This document shows, piece after piece, positions 1 to 14,300 of a stretch of DNA of 64,000 bases. The position numbers and the translations under genes are program-made. The DNA comes from Sphagnum compactum (Eukaryota; Bryophyta; Sphagnopsida; Sphagnales). The notes beneath the pieces are model-generated. The model saw only the letters and a program-made list of their open reading frames with translations, was not told the DNA's origin and did not search any database. Position 1 is the first letter of the stretch. Every line of letters begins with the position of its first letter. The DNA lies in contig OZ234503.1 of the NCBI GenBank assembly GCA_965153455.1, positions 2,294,001 through 2,358,000 of the forward strand, given 5' to 3'.

Positions 1-520
1 CCATGATTCCTTGGAGAGGGTAATGAAAGCAACTGCCAACAGTGACCGGGTAAGTTTGAGCCACAAAGACATCCATCACAAATATGTTTTGCAGGTTGAC
101 CATCACCTTCCTTTGTGAAAACTTGCCTGTTCACAGTTCACAATTAACTCCATTACCCTTTCCAAGGAATGGAACCCTTGATGAAAATGATCCATGATTC
201 CTTGGAGAGGGTAATGAAAGCAACTGCCAACAGTGATCGGGTAAGTTTGAGCCACAAAGACATCCATCACAAATATGTTTCGCAGGTTGACCATCAGTTT
301 CCTTTGTGAAAACTTGCCCGTTCCCAGTTCACAATCAACTCCATTACCATTTCCAAGGAATGGAACCCTTGATGAAAATGATCCATGATTCCTTGGAGAG
401 GGTAATGAAAGCAACTGCCAACAGTGACCGGGTAAGTTTGAACCACAAAGAACTCCATCACAAATATATTTGTAGAGTGACTTGTGCAGAAGGGTCCAAC
501 ATGCCGGTCGAGAAAGCTTA
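1..520 (+). repeat. 191-bp tandem repeat, outer part of left arm
   Basis: The unit beginning CCATGATTCCTTGGAGAGGG starts at 1, 192 and 383, giving a 191-bp period and at least 2.7 copies before the window edge. Each unit carries an internal inverted pair around CCAAGGAA / TTCCTTGG, so a single strand can fold into a stem of about 20 bp. The period is not a multiple of three, so the reading frames crossing it are not a conserved repeat protein. Confidence 0.9.
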
Positions 521-2439
521 GAAAAACTCAAAAAATTAGCCTCTATAACAGAAAGCCACTCCATACCGAGGCTGGAGATTCAAACAGGTACTCAAGAGAA
601 ACTATAAAAATCCTTCAACTCTTCCTGGAATCTATCATTGATCAAGAGGAATTGAGATATGTAACGGAGTTGGAACACCATATATATTTGACGCTAATAT
701 GTAGAGAAGCTAGCCTTTGTTGCAGTTGCACCAGCAGCTAGAGATTGTCTTGAAAGACTAAAGGGATTGTGCATCAGGAAAGCTTGCAGGAGTAACAGGC
801 AAAGGAGAAACTCTCAAATCTGAGAAGAGGTCGACGAGTACGCTCCTTAAGAAGGCGTAGCGAACTTGTTCATACCCACCTGCTCTGCACGGCTGCCATC
901 ATGTCATTTCACGTAGGAGACCGTTGTCAGGGCTACGGAGGAGAGACCGTTGTCACTGACTCTGAGCTAGGAGACCCTTGGCAGGGCTACGGAGGAGAGA
1001 CCGTTGTCTGGCTGCACGATAATCTGGAGATTACTAGGGACTCACGAAAATTAGCGTGTACCATCAGGATAATTTCATGTCTCACTGGATTGAAAGCCAG
1101 GAAAACTAACAGACATCAAGGCTTTGTGTAACATAAGCATTGATTAACACAGTGGTGGTCTGCCAAGAGTGATTTGTGATCAGGCAAGTGTGACATTTTG
1201 TTTGCACGAAGATGGTTTTGCTTCGATCCAGGTGATATATGGACCCACCCATGTGTAAATCCCTTGGAGTCATTTCGAAAATGTGCATGTTGCCGATGAA
1301 TTCATATGCCGCCAAGGTCATGGAAGGTCCTATATAAATTCCCGCAGCGCCCCCATAAATAATTCCATAATATGATAGATGAGTGGTGGGGAGCTTCCAT
1401 GATTCATTCTGGGTGGTTCTAACTTCCTACTGTTGGTATGGAACCAACTATTCAGCATTTGGTCTCTGGGGAAAGAAAATATTGGCCAGTTTTTTTTTTC
1501 TAGTATTTGGTAATCATTGGATCTTCTAAGGAAGAACTGCAATTCTAAGGAGTTCATGCAAAACCTTCATTGAACGTTGTGTGATGTCCATTAGACCGAT
1601 TTTATGCTGTTGTCTGTGAATTTGAAAATGTAACTGAATTTTTTACTCCCTGCAGGCAACATTAGGCATATCTGGTTGATTTTGATTTATGTTTTCATAC
1701 ATGATCATGAATGTTGTTTTTCCTTTCTGGCCCTTGCAAATAAAATGAACATGCTTGATGATAGCATATGATCTGACAAAATGTAGGATACATGAAAAAT
1801 GAGGAAGAAAAGAAAAAACTAACCACCTGAGATAACACGCACTTGTTACATGGAGTTGGTGTCAATTGATAAGATGAGACTCCTTAAGTTGTCCTTTTCA
1901 AGAGTTGGTGTGACTGAACAGCCAGACCTATCAGCAGATGGCCTGCTGCTGGTGCTTACAGTGCAAAGGATAGTATTTGGTGTGAGCGAATAGCCAGACC
2001 CATCAGCAGTTGGCCTGTTTCTGTTAATTACCAGTGCAAAGGATTGGCGTCCAATTTAGGACCACAACCACCAGCTGCATTATTTTGGTGTTGATGCGTG
2101 AGCTAACCATTCAAGTTACGTGCTCGGAGTACTTATTATGTGATTCATTTGTCCCACAGTCATAAGAAATTTCTGACCTATCATGAAAGAAAACAAACCA
2201 TGACAGGTTGAAATGATATTGTAGGAATGTAAATGGTAAGCACAAGGACTCACACAGAAAGACCAGTAGTCCTGCCTGTGCTTCTTAGCCATGGATACCT
2301 AGTGGATTCTGATTCATTCTATCATGCATTATGTCGCAAGAATGATTTCCTTTCTGGCCTTGGCCATAGAACTAATAGGTAAATTTAGATCTCAATCGCA
2401 TGAAGAGTAGTGGGCGAAAATAAGAGAGAGCAATAACAA

Positions 2440-3130
2440 GAACGAACAACAGACTCCTTACCGTACCTAAGGAGTTGGTTTGAGAAAATACCAATAAGCA
2501 GCAGGTGGCATGTTGTTCTTTCCGGTGCGCAGGACTGCCTTTAAAGCTCAAGAGTAAAGGAAAGAGGAAAAAAAAAGAGAAATAACTGATGTTAAAGTGA
2601 CCCACATTTTTAGTGGAATCAAGGTGTAAATTGAAAAGAACAGACAACAGACTCCTTACCGTCCTTAAGGAGTTGGCGTGACGCAGCAGGTGGCCTGTTG
2701 TTTTTTACAGCGCTAAGGACTGGCTTAAAAGATGAAGAATAAGGGAAAAACAAAAGAAGAGAAAGAGCTGATGTAACAGAAACCCACATTTTTTTGTGGA
2801 GTCTAGGTGTAAATTGAAAAGAACAGACAACAGACTCCTTACTGGCCTTAAGGAGCTGGTGTGAGACAATGGCAATACCAATAAGCAGCAGGTGGGCTGT
2901 TGTTGTTACAATGCAAAGGACTGGCTTTAAAGATGAAGAGTAAGAAAAAACAAAAGAAGAAAAAGAACTGATGTGACAGCTCAGGCTTACAGTTTTTATG
3001 GAGTTGGTGTGAGTTGAAAAGAACAGACAACGGACCCCTTAAAGTCCTTAAGGAGTTGGTGTGAGAAAATGGCAATACCAATATGCAGTAGGTGGCCTGT
3101 TGTTGTTGTTTACAGTATGAAGGACTGGCT
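2440..3130 (+). repeat. 183-200 bp tandem repeat, inner part of left arm
   Basis: Four diverged units are marked by GGAGTTGG or GGAGCTGG at 2471, 2669, 2852 and 3052 (spacing 198, 183, 200). Each unit holds a short inverted pair, ACTCCTTA then TAAGGAGT, plus a conserved GCAGCAGGTGGCCTGTTG block. The same units occur reversed in the right arm at 17960-18640. Single relatives occur at about 1850-2060, 3540-3670, 24780-24850 and 33050-33140, so the unit belongs to a wider dispersed family. Confidence 0.85.
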
Positions 3131-3216
3131 TTGAATTGAGGATCACCATCACTTGCTGCATTCTCTTGTGTCGACAGTCCAGGTACTCATTCAAGCTGTT
3201 TACACATATTGTGGTA

Positions 3217-3900
3217 ATGAAGGGACGTTAATGTTAGGTGTCAGAAGGATTCCAGCAGAAAGACCAGGACTCCTGGCTGCACTTGTTGGTTATGAATAGC
3301 TGGTTGATTCTGATCGATTTTGTCATGCATAATACTGAGAGATGTTTTTTCTTTTTGTCCCTGGCAGTAAAACTAATATGCTGATTTAGTCTAGGCACAG
3401 GATATTAGTATTATTTAGAAATAATTAAATGGATTTTGGGACTTTTACCATGGTACCAACTTGGGTGCTGGTTCACCCAAGGTGTGGGAGAACAACTAGA
3501 GAAACGGGAAAAAAGGCTGGTCATGTGAGAGACACCCGCACTTACTACGAATTGGTAGAAAGTGATAAGACCAAACTCCTTACCATTCTTGAGGAGTTGG
3601 TGTGACTGAATTGTTAGACCTATAAGCAAAAACTTGCCTGTTGCTGGTGTATACCATGCAAAGGACTGGTTTTAATTTTAGGACCACAATCTCCAGCTGA
3701 ATTATTTCTGTGTGGACAGTTCTGTAGGCTGTAACTACTTATTCAAGCTGTCTACACACCTTGCAGTATGGTGCTCTGAGTGCTTTCCATGAGTTCCATT
3801 TGTCCACGTCAGTCATAAACTAAGTAAGAATCTGACCTATCATGAATTAAAGCAAAATGACACTTGGAATATTAAGAGAGAGAAAGAAGAAAAAAAAAAG
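3217..3900 (+). repeat. Diverged copy of the dispersed arm-repeat family
   Basis: Directly inside the inverted-repeat boundary lies another, more diverged unit of the same family. Shared blocks include the AGAAAGACCAGGACTCCTGG type near 3255, the GAGGAGTTGGTGTGACTGAA block near 3590, and ATCATGAATTAAAGCAAAATG near 3838. It has no counterpart at the matching place inside the right arm, so it lies outside the palindrome proper. Confidence 0.6.
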
Positions 3901-6400
3901 GTATTACTTCTGCGCTCGCCAAGAACACCACCTGGATACCGTGGGACTTTGGACTCATTTGACACAATGCAAAATGTGAGGTTAAGTGCTGCACGGAAGA
4001 CTTCTTTACTATAGCTGTTAAATTATTTCCAAAGAAATGCTCTTCATACCTACACAATGTGTTTTATTTTCAATTTTGTGATGTTGCTCAAGCGATGATC
4101 ATCCATAAGTATATTTAGCCAAATTTGGCAATATTCAAGATATGAAAGTAGAAAATCTTAAGCATACTTTCATATAGTAGAAAACTCTGGCAATTTGGGG
4201 GGAATTTTAAAACAAAATTTACATTTTTGGATGGTTTTTTTTTTTGAACAGGGAATTCGTGACAGAATATTCCTTTTCAGAATATATTTGACACAAAAGT
4301 GAAGATTTACTATAAAAATATCACTGAGTTCAACATAACTAGTCTTCATGTACTTTCATTAATATCAAGTGGAATATTAGTTTTTCTTCAGTTTACCAAA
4401 ATTGAAAAGGAATGGAGGAAACAAAAGTGCATGTGGGCTTCTACTGGAAAAGCCCCTGTAACCATTGATACAATTTGTTTTGATAGGCTGACTCTGAAAA
4501 TGGTTATAGCACCTGAAAAACACTGTAGGCACTGTAGCTGCTCATTCTGTTATTGTGTGTGCAAAGAAAACCTACAATGACATTCATTTTCTTATGCATG
4601 CATGGAAATGGTCATATGCATGTGAAGAGAGCTTACTCATGGTGCAATCAGAGGTTCTTTGGAAACTCATACCTATACAGAAAACAGCTGACAGCAGGGT
4701 GGAAAATTTAGTTCCAGCCCCTGTAACTGGTCAGAAAGCAGCCGAGGTCTCACAATTGATACAAGGCCTGTCCCATTTGAATATAAAATTGCCATGGTCC
4801 TTAAATCAGGGACTGTTCCTGTTTCTTAAGACTCAAGAGAATTTTCTTCCCTGGTCATTTAGGTTAATGTCAATTATGTAGTTACTTCTGGCTATGGGTT
4901 GCAAGACTAACTTAAGTATCTGAATATTGTAGTACCTTTTCCATTTCGGCCATAAGTTTGAAAAATTAAATAAAAATCAATTTTTTAAAAATTCAAGTGC
5001 TGGTTGTGCCAAATATTTTAACAAAATAAAGTTGAAAGTGTTGAAATTTTCAAAAATTTAATTTAGAAATGCTAAAAAATTTGTTAATCATGCACCCTAA
5101 ACACTTTGAGACCTTCCTCATCACATGATTTTTGCGAGGGATTAGGATTTCTTTTGAAGGCTTGACAGCTAGCCTGAACAAATTAGTTTTTTTGGCAGTT
5201 AGTTGTTGAACAAGTTGTTGAGCTACTGTGAACAGGCAACTGGGATCTGTGTGAATGCCAAGTTCTTTAAACTTTGAGCCCCTAGTGTTGGCATCTACAG
5301 CATTTCAGCTTCCTGCAAACACCACTTGCTCCGCATCATTTCAAAGTTGTTTTTAAACTATCTTCGTTATATTTTCAAGCATCCATTTCATTTTCATATG
5401 TGGGTTGCAAAGCTTTGAAGTTTCCATGGTACTGAGTGTTAGCTTTCAAACTCCACTTAAGCTTCTAGATAATTCTACAACCTTCTAAATTGATTAGTAG
5501 ATAAGATCAGGTCACCGTTTCTTAGTGTTAGTTAAGCATCATTACGTAATCACTGTTTAGTTCATTACCATTACTGATCCTTATTTAGCTACTCTCTTGT
5601 ATACTTAAGGGAGGTTTATGCTCCTTGTTCATCACTGGTTTTGTACCACAGCTGAATTGTTCCTATGTTCAATTTAATATGATGACTATAGTTTTTACAT
5701 GGTATTAGAGTGGACGCTCTTGTTGATTTTAAACTTTTCATATCAGGTTGAGATGCAATGAATATTCTATGAGCTTTAGCTTCTAGTGTGAAAGCCAATT
5801 GTACACGATTTGTGAGTGTAAACTCCAATTGGAAAACTAGTGAAATCTAGCTTTAGTCATTTTGAAGTTGGGTGCAGTCATATTAACATGTACCAAAAGT
5901 ACTCATAACCACTGCTTAATTTTTTGAACTTTGGATTGTAAAAAATAATAAATAGAATATTCTTTTATAAAATGTTATTGTGAATACATTATGTACACAT
6001 CATAAAAATTTGGAATCGATTTAATGAGTGAAAAATACGTATAAGGACTTTTAACCTCTTGTAACCATAGCTTAAAAGTTGCATAAAAGCAACTTAAAAA
6101 TAGTTTTGACACTAAAAACACAATTTGAAAATATTTTTTAATGACATATTTTTGGATGTTTTTAATATACACCTTAACATAATAGTATTAAGAATTTTTT
6201 TAAAAAAATTTAATAGTTTTTTGAAAGACAAGATTTTAAGAATAAAACAATGGTTTAAGAGGGGTGGCTCCTAATAGCATGGTTGGACCCAAAAAAAAAT
6301 TTCCTTTTTGTGAGCTTTAACTTTGTCATTTATTTTATTTTATTTTATTTTTGGTCAAAATGTCAAGCATCTTAAACAATTTTTTTAAAGAATCAAATAG
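3901..6400. other. AT-rich spacer, no gene recognised
   Basis: Short open frames at 4299-4580 and 4555-4881 (plus strand) show no recognisable domain, and I do not call them genes. The rest is AT-rich with homopolymer runs. Confidence 0.5.
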
Positions 6401-6402
6401 GC

Positions 6403-7330
6403 TTGAAGGATCAGCCAATCATTTCAATTGGAAAATTAGGAATCAAACATCTCTTGAAAAGAGAAAAAGTTTGGGATTTGGTTGCCCAACTAATTGTTTT
6501 TGGCATAGTATTAGTGAATAGAGTTAGTAATGTTGGATCTAATTTGTCAACTGTGCAGTTAGTAGTCACAACTCCTATGCGGCCAACAATCACAGTTACT
6601 ACACCAATAGTTACAGTTGAGACATCATCTGTACATCCCAGACAGACAATCATACATGAGCCTACTAATCTAACATACAAGCAGAAAAAGGTTATGTCAA
6701 TGATTATTTCTTTTGTGAAAGATGAACTCTTACCGATTTTCTCTAGAAAAGATCATCGAGAAGCTTGGTAACTTCTTAGAAAGTTATATGAGATAAAGTA
6801 TTTCACTAAGAAATTTATTTTTTGACTTTAAATGGGAGAAAAAACTAATGTATCTAAGGTTATCTCAAAGCGATTAAGTCCAAACTATCTCAATTAGGTG
6901 GAATCAAAGTCACTATTGATAATGATGATCTAATCCAAATTGTACTCAATGTTTTTCCTAATAATTACAACCCATTCATTTAGTCTTTGTCTCCTAGAAA
7001 AGACTCTCCAACATTTGATGAGTTGGTAGGACGACTAATTCATGATAAACATCGTTGAACACTATGATTCAACAACAAGCATGACAAAGAAGCTCTTTTT
7101 GTGCATACTTGGCATCCCTTCAAGGACCCAACAAAGATGACTGTCACAAAAAGACATGCACCTACTGTGGTCGAATTGGCCATTGGTTACAAGATTGTCA
7201 TGAAAGAGAAGTTGACATTCGAAAACTCAAATGCTTCAATTCAAATTCTACCGAATTTGGTTATAAAATCAGTTTCAGTTACAAAAATCTTTCTTACTTC
7301 AACAGTTAAGGCTCCTTTGCAATGTTAGGG
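6403..7330 (+). pseudogene. Decayed Ty1/Copia gag (UBN2-like domain plus CCHC zinc knuckle)
   Basis: The first frame (6403-6771) contains KHLLKREKVWDLV, like the opening of plant Copia gag, where a similar stretch ends in VWDLV. Reading on with frame changes, 6885-7060 gives a stretch like the family's middle part, including IDNDDLIQIVLN and the nearby PTFDELVGRL. In the frame 7109-7309 there is a zinc knuckle, CTYCGRIGHWLQDC, with the exact C-x2-C-x4-H-x4-C spacing of retroelement nucleocapsids. Several stop codons and frameshifts interrupt it. Gag packages the element RNA into virus-like particles. I found no protease, integrase, reverse transcriptase or flanking LTR pair, so this is a fragment. 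Identification rests on motif recognition, not a search. Confidence 0.7.
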
Positions 7331-10070
7331 AGTACATAATGAAGTAACATGTTTGTTGATTGAGTAAGTACTCATTGTTGATTTGTTTACTACATATCAA
7401 TGAAAATTAATGTAAGTCCATGGGGGAAGCTGTCTAACATCTATTCTTAGTGAACATGATGGTCTTGCACATTTGCGGGATATTCAAGGAAGGTCATGTG
7501 AATTGTATGCATGGTTCTAGACAACATTATTTACAGCTGGATTTTTCTTGTTGTTCTTTGATTCAAAAGGTTGACCACGGTTTTTAGATTGGTTGGGCTA
7601 TCCTCTTCATGAGTTTCAATTGGACTAGCTTGTTTGTTTTCTTCTTCAAATTCTTCAAGTGAAAGTAATGTTTTTTTAAAACGTTTCAAAGGTTGTCTTT
7701 CTACAACCTTCGTTTCTTTAGTGTCAAAATCATCAAGCTCAATTATTTTTGGAACATGTTGGGCATTGTCAGACTTTGGATTTTTGAGCACTTGACTTGT
7801 CAATAAAACTTATTGGTTGAACATTGATTTTTTTGTAGGAGATTCCACCTTTTGAGGAGAGATAACAAAGGGTAGGGATGTAGATTCACCTTTCACAATG
7901 CATCCAACTCTTGAAGAACATTTTCCATGGCTTGGTAGGACAAAGAAAGGTAAGATGCCATGTCATCCTTTTTATCAAACTCAAAGTACATACATTTCAG
8001 GTGGTATGGACTCAAAGTCCCCTTGTCAGTAGATTGTATTTCTTGATGGATGAAACTGTATGCATCTCACTTATTGAAATGAATGTCATCTTGATCGTAG
8101 TTGACATTTAAGACATCCATGAAAATAAAAGCATGACTTGAAATTTGAAAAATTGTTAGCAATTGTAGATGCATGTTTGATCCTAAGCAAATAATTATAT
8201 GGAATACTCATATGAACATTCACATTGTCCCCCTTTATGTGGTCAGTTTCAAGTTGAACTTTAAATGACACAATAAGTTTCTGCATTTGTATATGGACAC
8301 TTTTTGATGAAGAAATTAACTTTCTAATTTTTACATCATTGCATAGTTTAGTGGATCTTTATTTTCAAAGGATTAGGTTTGAATTAGGAATGTATGAAAT
8401 TTCATGTTATTTGGATGTCAAACCTAGCACTTGTTGTTGAATTGAAATACTCATGCGAGGTAGTTATTGTACTTGCATCTATCTTCTTAAGTTGGGTTCT
8501 ATGTTATTCAACATTGTATTTGAAGATACTAGTGTTTTCCTGATTTGGAGTTCCACCTGGAAATGAAGGCTAGATGTGCCTAGTGTGTGAATACAAAATG
8601 GTGTATAAAAATGATCAATGCTTAAATGAACACAACCTTTGAAATTGAGATTAGCTGGGAAGTGAATCTTTCAATCCTTTATATTTGTAGAAACTAAATT
8701 GTAACCGCTTAATTTGATGGATTATAGTATACTTTAGACATTTGCATGAAGACATATTTTCAAACTATGTTTGTGTACTTTTGTTGTTAAATTAAATTAT
8801 GCCATGAAAGGCAAGGACTTTGTTGCAAAGAAACTAGAAATTTGATTGAAACATGACACTTTGGATTTGGAAACATGTTGTTTTGATCAAAGATTCAGCT
8901 AGATCTGTTAATAAGAATGTGTGGAGCTTTGAAGGAAATCTATTGGTGTTAACATCAAAATCAGACAATATTACATTTTTTTGTAACAACGTGGTCTAAA
9001 CTTACAGTTGGACCTTTGTATATAGAATACCTAGACATGGCAAATAATTGTTGTGTGTTGAAAAAAATATTGTCTTTTTTTACACCCAACCATCTATAAA
9101 CTCTTTTAGTTGTTCGTAGCTTTGAAATGATTATTTGGTTAGAAAATCCTGACATCCACAGTTGTCCAAAAGTGTTTCTTGGCCCGTGGTAACACACCAT
9201 TGTTTTTTTGATGGTGATATTGATGCTTTGTTTGGTGCCAACACAAGGAATTGAAGTGAAAATTTTGCTATCAAATTTACGAGCACAAAATCTAGTCTAC
9301 TTAAAGAACTTGAAGCCATGATTGTAAAAATCAAAATCTAAGTTAGTTATTTGTCATGTTATTCTTTTATACACATTAAAATGGAAGTTGAAAAGACGGA
9401 TATTGGAAAGCCATAAGGTGTCTAATTCTCTTCATATTCTTAAATAAACAAACACTTTTGGTGTTCCATATTATTCACAAAAAGCCTTTAACTTTTCAAG
9501 GTGTTACATCTAAAAAAAATTATATGTCTTATGGTGTTTTGAATTTACTAAAAATATTGGAAGTCCAAAAGGTTTACGAATCTATATATGAACTCATTTT
9601 TTGAATTGTGACATTTGTGATAAAACCCTACCCATTTGTCTTGTCTTCCGTTCTTTTTTTTCTAGATATTTTTTCAAGTGTTTTACTTTGCGTGCGTTCA
9701 TTATCATTTATCAAATCTTATGGGTTTATGAATCATTTTCAGTCTTTGAACAAATCCAGGATTCGATTCAAGTCCTTTGATCGGTTGAGAGTTGCTAATA
9801 GTCTTATTTACCTTACTTTAGTGATCAAGTTTTGTCTGATTATTTCCAAACAATATGCCATCAGGAAGTTTGAAGGAACCGTTAGCAAAATCTTGGAATA
9901 CTACTCCATCTCTGAAATAGATGGTAGCTGCAACAGTTGCAATGGTTACTGTTGCAACCACACCTAAATGCTTCCTTAAATTCCCTGCCATGGCAATCAC
10001 TTAAAAACATAAGATCCTCAAAATTCTTATGCAAGCATGATCACTTGGATTCAACCACATATCAAATAAT
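7331..10070. other. AT-rich spacer, no gene recognised
   Basis: The longest open frames are 7531-7803 (minus, a charged 90-residue frame rich in Glu and Lys) and 9608-9967 (plus). Neither matches a family I recognise, and both lack supporting splice or promoter context. It may contain further decayed retroelement sequence downstream of the gag remnant. Confidence 0.45.
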
Positions 10071-10071
10071 T

Positions 10072-10410
10072 GCCCCTTGAAAGGAAGCATATCATCTAAG
10101 AGCAAATTTTGGAAACCATAGAGTGAATTTTTGAAGATTTTTGCACCACATTTGAGATTATCTTATTGGTGGGTGGTAGTATTGATTACATTTCCTTTGT
10201 TGGTAGTGGCAGTTGCCTTTTGAAAGGAGGCCTATCATTTAAGAACAAATTCTAGAAACCATAGAGTGAATTCCTGAAAATGTTTGGACCACATTTGAAA
10301 TTATCTTATTGGTGGGTGGAAGTATTGATTGCATTTCCTTTGTTGGTAGTGGCAATTGCCCCTTGAAAGGAGGCCTATCATCCAAGAGTAAATTCTGGAA
10401 ACCAGAGTGT
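10072..10410. repeat. 143-bp tandem repeat, about 2.3 copies
   Basis: The block TTGAAAGGAGGCCTATCAT (first copy TTGAAAGGAAGCATATCAT) begins at 10077, 10220 and 10363, a constant 143-bp step. Units share the ATTATCTTATTGGTGGGTGG and TTTCCTTTGTTGGTAGTGG blocks. The period is not divisible by three, so it is unlikely to encode a protein repeat. Confidence 0.85.
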
Positions 10411-11380
10411 GAGTATGACAACCACCTTTCCCCTTCAGGTCGTTTGAATTAACCTGGACCCCTTCATGGGTTCCTCTTCAATGTCAATAATGTTATTTAC
10501 ACTTGGCTTGGCATATCCACATGTAACACCACCCTGAAGTTGTTCTAAACTCTTAAACATTCCACAAAATTGCACACCCATTAGAACATAATGAAGTTGC
10601 CTTGAACTCCCAAAGATTTCATAGGATTACACATTTAATTGTGTCACCTTTTGCATTGAAACAAACCCAAAAAATCTTGCCTAATACATTTCTAGTGGCA
10701 ACTATAGGAATAGGCATTTGCTTAAAATCGAATGGTGGTGGTGGTGCTGCCTTATTTTTCGCAAAAACAGCTTCTTAAGCCAATTGTTTGTTTGGACTCA
10801 AAATAAAAGGTAGAACATGACCACATATATCCAAAGAATTATTCCTTAAGTTTTGCAAATTGTTTCCACATTTTTATGGTGTTGCAAATCCTTTTTTGAG
10901 CCATTGCCATAAAACAGATCAACATACAACTATTACTGGATGTCTATTGCAGATGTCCTTTGCTTTCTATTTTCTGGTGTTACTACTAAGAATTCCGAAC
11001 CCTTACAAAAAAAACTCACAACATTCGCATGAATGGGTTTCCTTTTCATGGGTAGTTTCGTCGGTGCTCACTAAAAATCCCTTTTGTATTGTGTTTTTCT
11101 TATGGTAAAAATGTAATTAATTTTTGAATTTTTTAATGAAATTCTACCATATTTTCCATAGCACCAAACTTGAGAAAGAAAGAAGAAAAATAGACCAAAA
11201 AAGAAAATCATGCAAAAGTGTTGTTTACAAAAAATACGTTTGATACAAAATAAATCAAATTGTTGGTTTTGAAAAGGTTTGAAAAAAAATCGAATTATTA
11301 TACCAAAATGCAATATCATTATGTTGAACATTTATATTTTTAGTACATTTGTAGCTAAAATAATAACTTCATATTTAACC
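10411..11380. other. No gene recognised
   Basis: Moderately AT-rich DNA with only short unrecognised frames (10860-11108 plus, 11071-11331 minus). I see nothing supportable here. Confidence 0.45.
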
Positions 11381-14300
11381 TTTGGAGATAAAGTTCATAA
11401 ATTCAAAAATATATACTACAACATTGAATGACAAGGAATAAATGCAAGAAATAAATAATATATACCTTAACATAATAAATTAGAAATTGATGTAACTAAG
11501 ATATATATATTTGGGACAAATTTTGATTATTTCAAACATGTATAATAAAGATGTGATATTGATAATAACAAGAAAACATTTGTAATTTAAAAATCGTTTT
11601 ACATGTCAAATCCAAAAAAATTTAGAAATAAAATGCAAATATATCACAATTTTAAATAATTAAATAATTAAATTTCAAATTTTCATAAATCAAAATATAT
11701 ATACAATAATATTGAATGAGAAGGAATGAATGCAAGAAATAGAAATTATTAAAAAATTGATGTAAATTATATTTATAGTTTTGGGATGAATTTTGATTAT
11801 TTTAGACATTTATAATAAAAATGTGAAATTGATAACAATAATAATTTTCTTTTCATTTAAAAATTATTTTACATTCCAAATCTAAGAATTTGTAGAATTA
11901 TAATGTAAATATATCACAATTTTCAGTAATAAAATAATTCAAATTTCAAAATACATATACTAGAGAATTCAAATTAATAGAAACAAAGAATTTATGTGTA
12001 TGAAACCTAATATGCATCATCATTATACGTCTTCAAATATATTAAAGTATTATCAATAATTTTTTGGAAAAATAATAATTTTGTAACACTCTTTATTGAA
12101 TTGTGTGAACACAATTTTCCAATATGTATTTGGAATTTGCATTGTACAATTTATGGCATCATCATTTTCAATATAACACAAGTTATTTTTCAGGGTTTAC
12201 ATATATACTCAAATTGTTGCACATGTGTTTGAACTTTGAACATAAAATCAATAGAAATAAAAATATAAACATCAAAAAAAAATGACAACATCAATTGATA
12301 AAAGATTGTAAAGTTTATATATATATCTCCTCAAATTAAATGTGCAAGTTTGAATTATAACTTTTTTATTGAATTGCATGAACACAAATTTCCCATATGT
12401 ACTTGGAATTTGCTTTGTAAAATCTATGGCATCATCATTATTTATATAAAACAAGTTATTCTTTAGGGTTTACATATATTCTCAAATTGTTGCATATGTG
12501 TTTGAACTTTGAACATAAAATCAATAGAAAAAAAAAATATATGCATCAAAATAGATAATGACAAAATCAATTGATAAAACATCATAAGGTTTATATATAT
12601 ATTTCTTCAAATTAAATGTGCAAGTTTGAAACTAGAATGTAGCATTGAAACTAAATATGCACTATGTGCAATTCATATGATTGGTATCACCAATCTCCTT
12701 TCCACTCGATGTGCAAATTGGGTGCATTTTTAATGGGTTCAAATCCCAAGTTGAGTTCTATTCTTTTGGTAATTTATAAATATATATATATATATGCAAA
12801 TGTACCAAATACATGTACCATTATATTAATATAAATATACACAAATATTGTAAGTCATTATTTAAGGTTAAGTCTATGACTTTCAATATTCAAAAAATCT
12901 AATATAAATGGCATCAAAGTATCAATTCCATATCTATAATTGGGCATAAATATGTGCATCTTGACATTTAATAACTAAAGAAATAGTTATCCAATTCAAA
13001 GTCTTCTGCATTTGTATGTTATGAAATATCAAAATGCAAGTATATTAACTAGAACAATACCTAGCAATCAAAAAATTGCCAAATGGCATACATGTTGTTG
13101 TTAAATGACAATATTAAAATTTTCCTAGTTACAACAACAAAATTGATAGATTTAGTGCTCATTAAATGACTAATCTAAGTTCATATTAACTTAAAACAAT
13201 ATATGTTTAATACATAGAAGTATGTTGTGTCTCCACTTATCAAAAGTGCAATTAGAATCATATTTCGATGTTTTAAATATCTTTCCACTAAGTTCACATG
13301 AAGTTCTTCCATGTTATTTTTTCACACCAAGTTCCCAATATATTATGTATTCCTAGTATTTATGAAATCCAAATATGTTCCCAAGATTCAAATGTCCCAA
13401 GATGTTCCAAATAGTAAAATTATTCCTCCTTTGATTTTTGCCCTAGAATTTAATTTGTACAAGTGCGGTAAATGGTCATTTATTATTAATTATAATAAAT
13501 GATACATTCATCTCACCTATTACATAAGATATTTCAAATGAATAATCACTTTTGCAATTTTTAAATAATTGCACTACAAAAATAATGTATGAAAAAAAAT
13601 CGATATGATATAATTTCAATGTAATAAACTCAAAATGAATTTTAATATTCTTTAATGTTGCAAATGAAGTTTATAAAAAGATCATATTTGAATTTATCTT
13701 TTTGAAAAGTGATGAAAATTAATGACCACAATATAAGGCTATGTAATTTTCAAATCATTTCACACATTTAAAAAAGTTAACCAATAATTGATAGAATGAT
13801 GCTAATTTTTTATGTTGGTTTAATGACAATATAATTTCAATAACAATATGAAACAATGGAATGATTGTTTTACTATGGACATGAATTTGAAACATTTTCA
13901 AATGTGAAGTAAAGAATTTGTAACTAATGACCAAAAAACAATTTGTGATTTTCAAAACATTAAATATCATAGCACAAAAACATGACAATAATTATATTTA
14001 ATGAATACATGCAAAATATATATTTGGGCTTTCATGAAGTTTGAAATTACATAGCAAAAGGTGTTATGGAAAATCATTATAATTGTAATATATTAAAGAA
14101 TGTCATGTGATAATTGACACTCACTAATATATTTAATTATACCCCCAAAAAAAGGTTGAAAATAGTAAAATTACATTTGGCATTTGAAAAGAATTTTTAA
14201 AAAAATTTCACAACATTGATTTTTTTATAAAATCAAAATAATCTTACAAAATTGAATATGCAAGCGAAACATAAACATCAATAGTGAAATAAAATATTCG

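Larger units (their letters stand above)
1..3216 (+). repeat. Left arm of a giant inverted repeat (truncated by window start)
   Basis: This stretch reappears as a reverse complement in about 17815-21580. Matching landmarks include the segment at 1330-1557 (partner 19512-19751), the GGAGACCGTTGTC block near 920-1015 (partner near 20095-20200), and the hairpin-rich tandem units at both ends. Segments compared by eye are roughly 97-99 percent identical, with point differences and small indels; for example the right arm has about 25 bases near 18925-18950 that the left lacks at about 2125. The inner limit is near 3216, after TATTGTGGTA. The outer limit lies outside the window. Small ORFs in it are kept in both arms only because the arms are copies, and none resembles a known protein. 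It may be a foldback-type element terminus or an inverted duplication. Confidence 0.9.

Noticed and set aside
1106-1557. Two consecutive minus-strand frames (71 and 75 residues) conserved at 19512-19963, suggesting a conserved gene.
   Set aside because: They are alike only because the two arms are reverse-complement copies. A stop separates them, no domain is recognisable, and differences between copies show no coding bias by eye.
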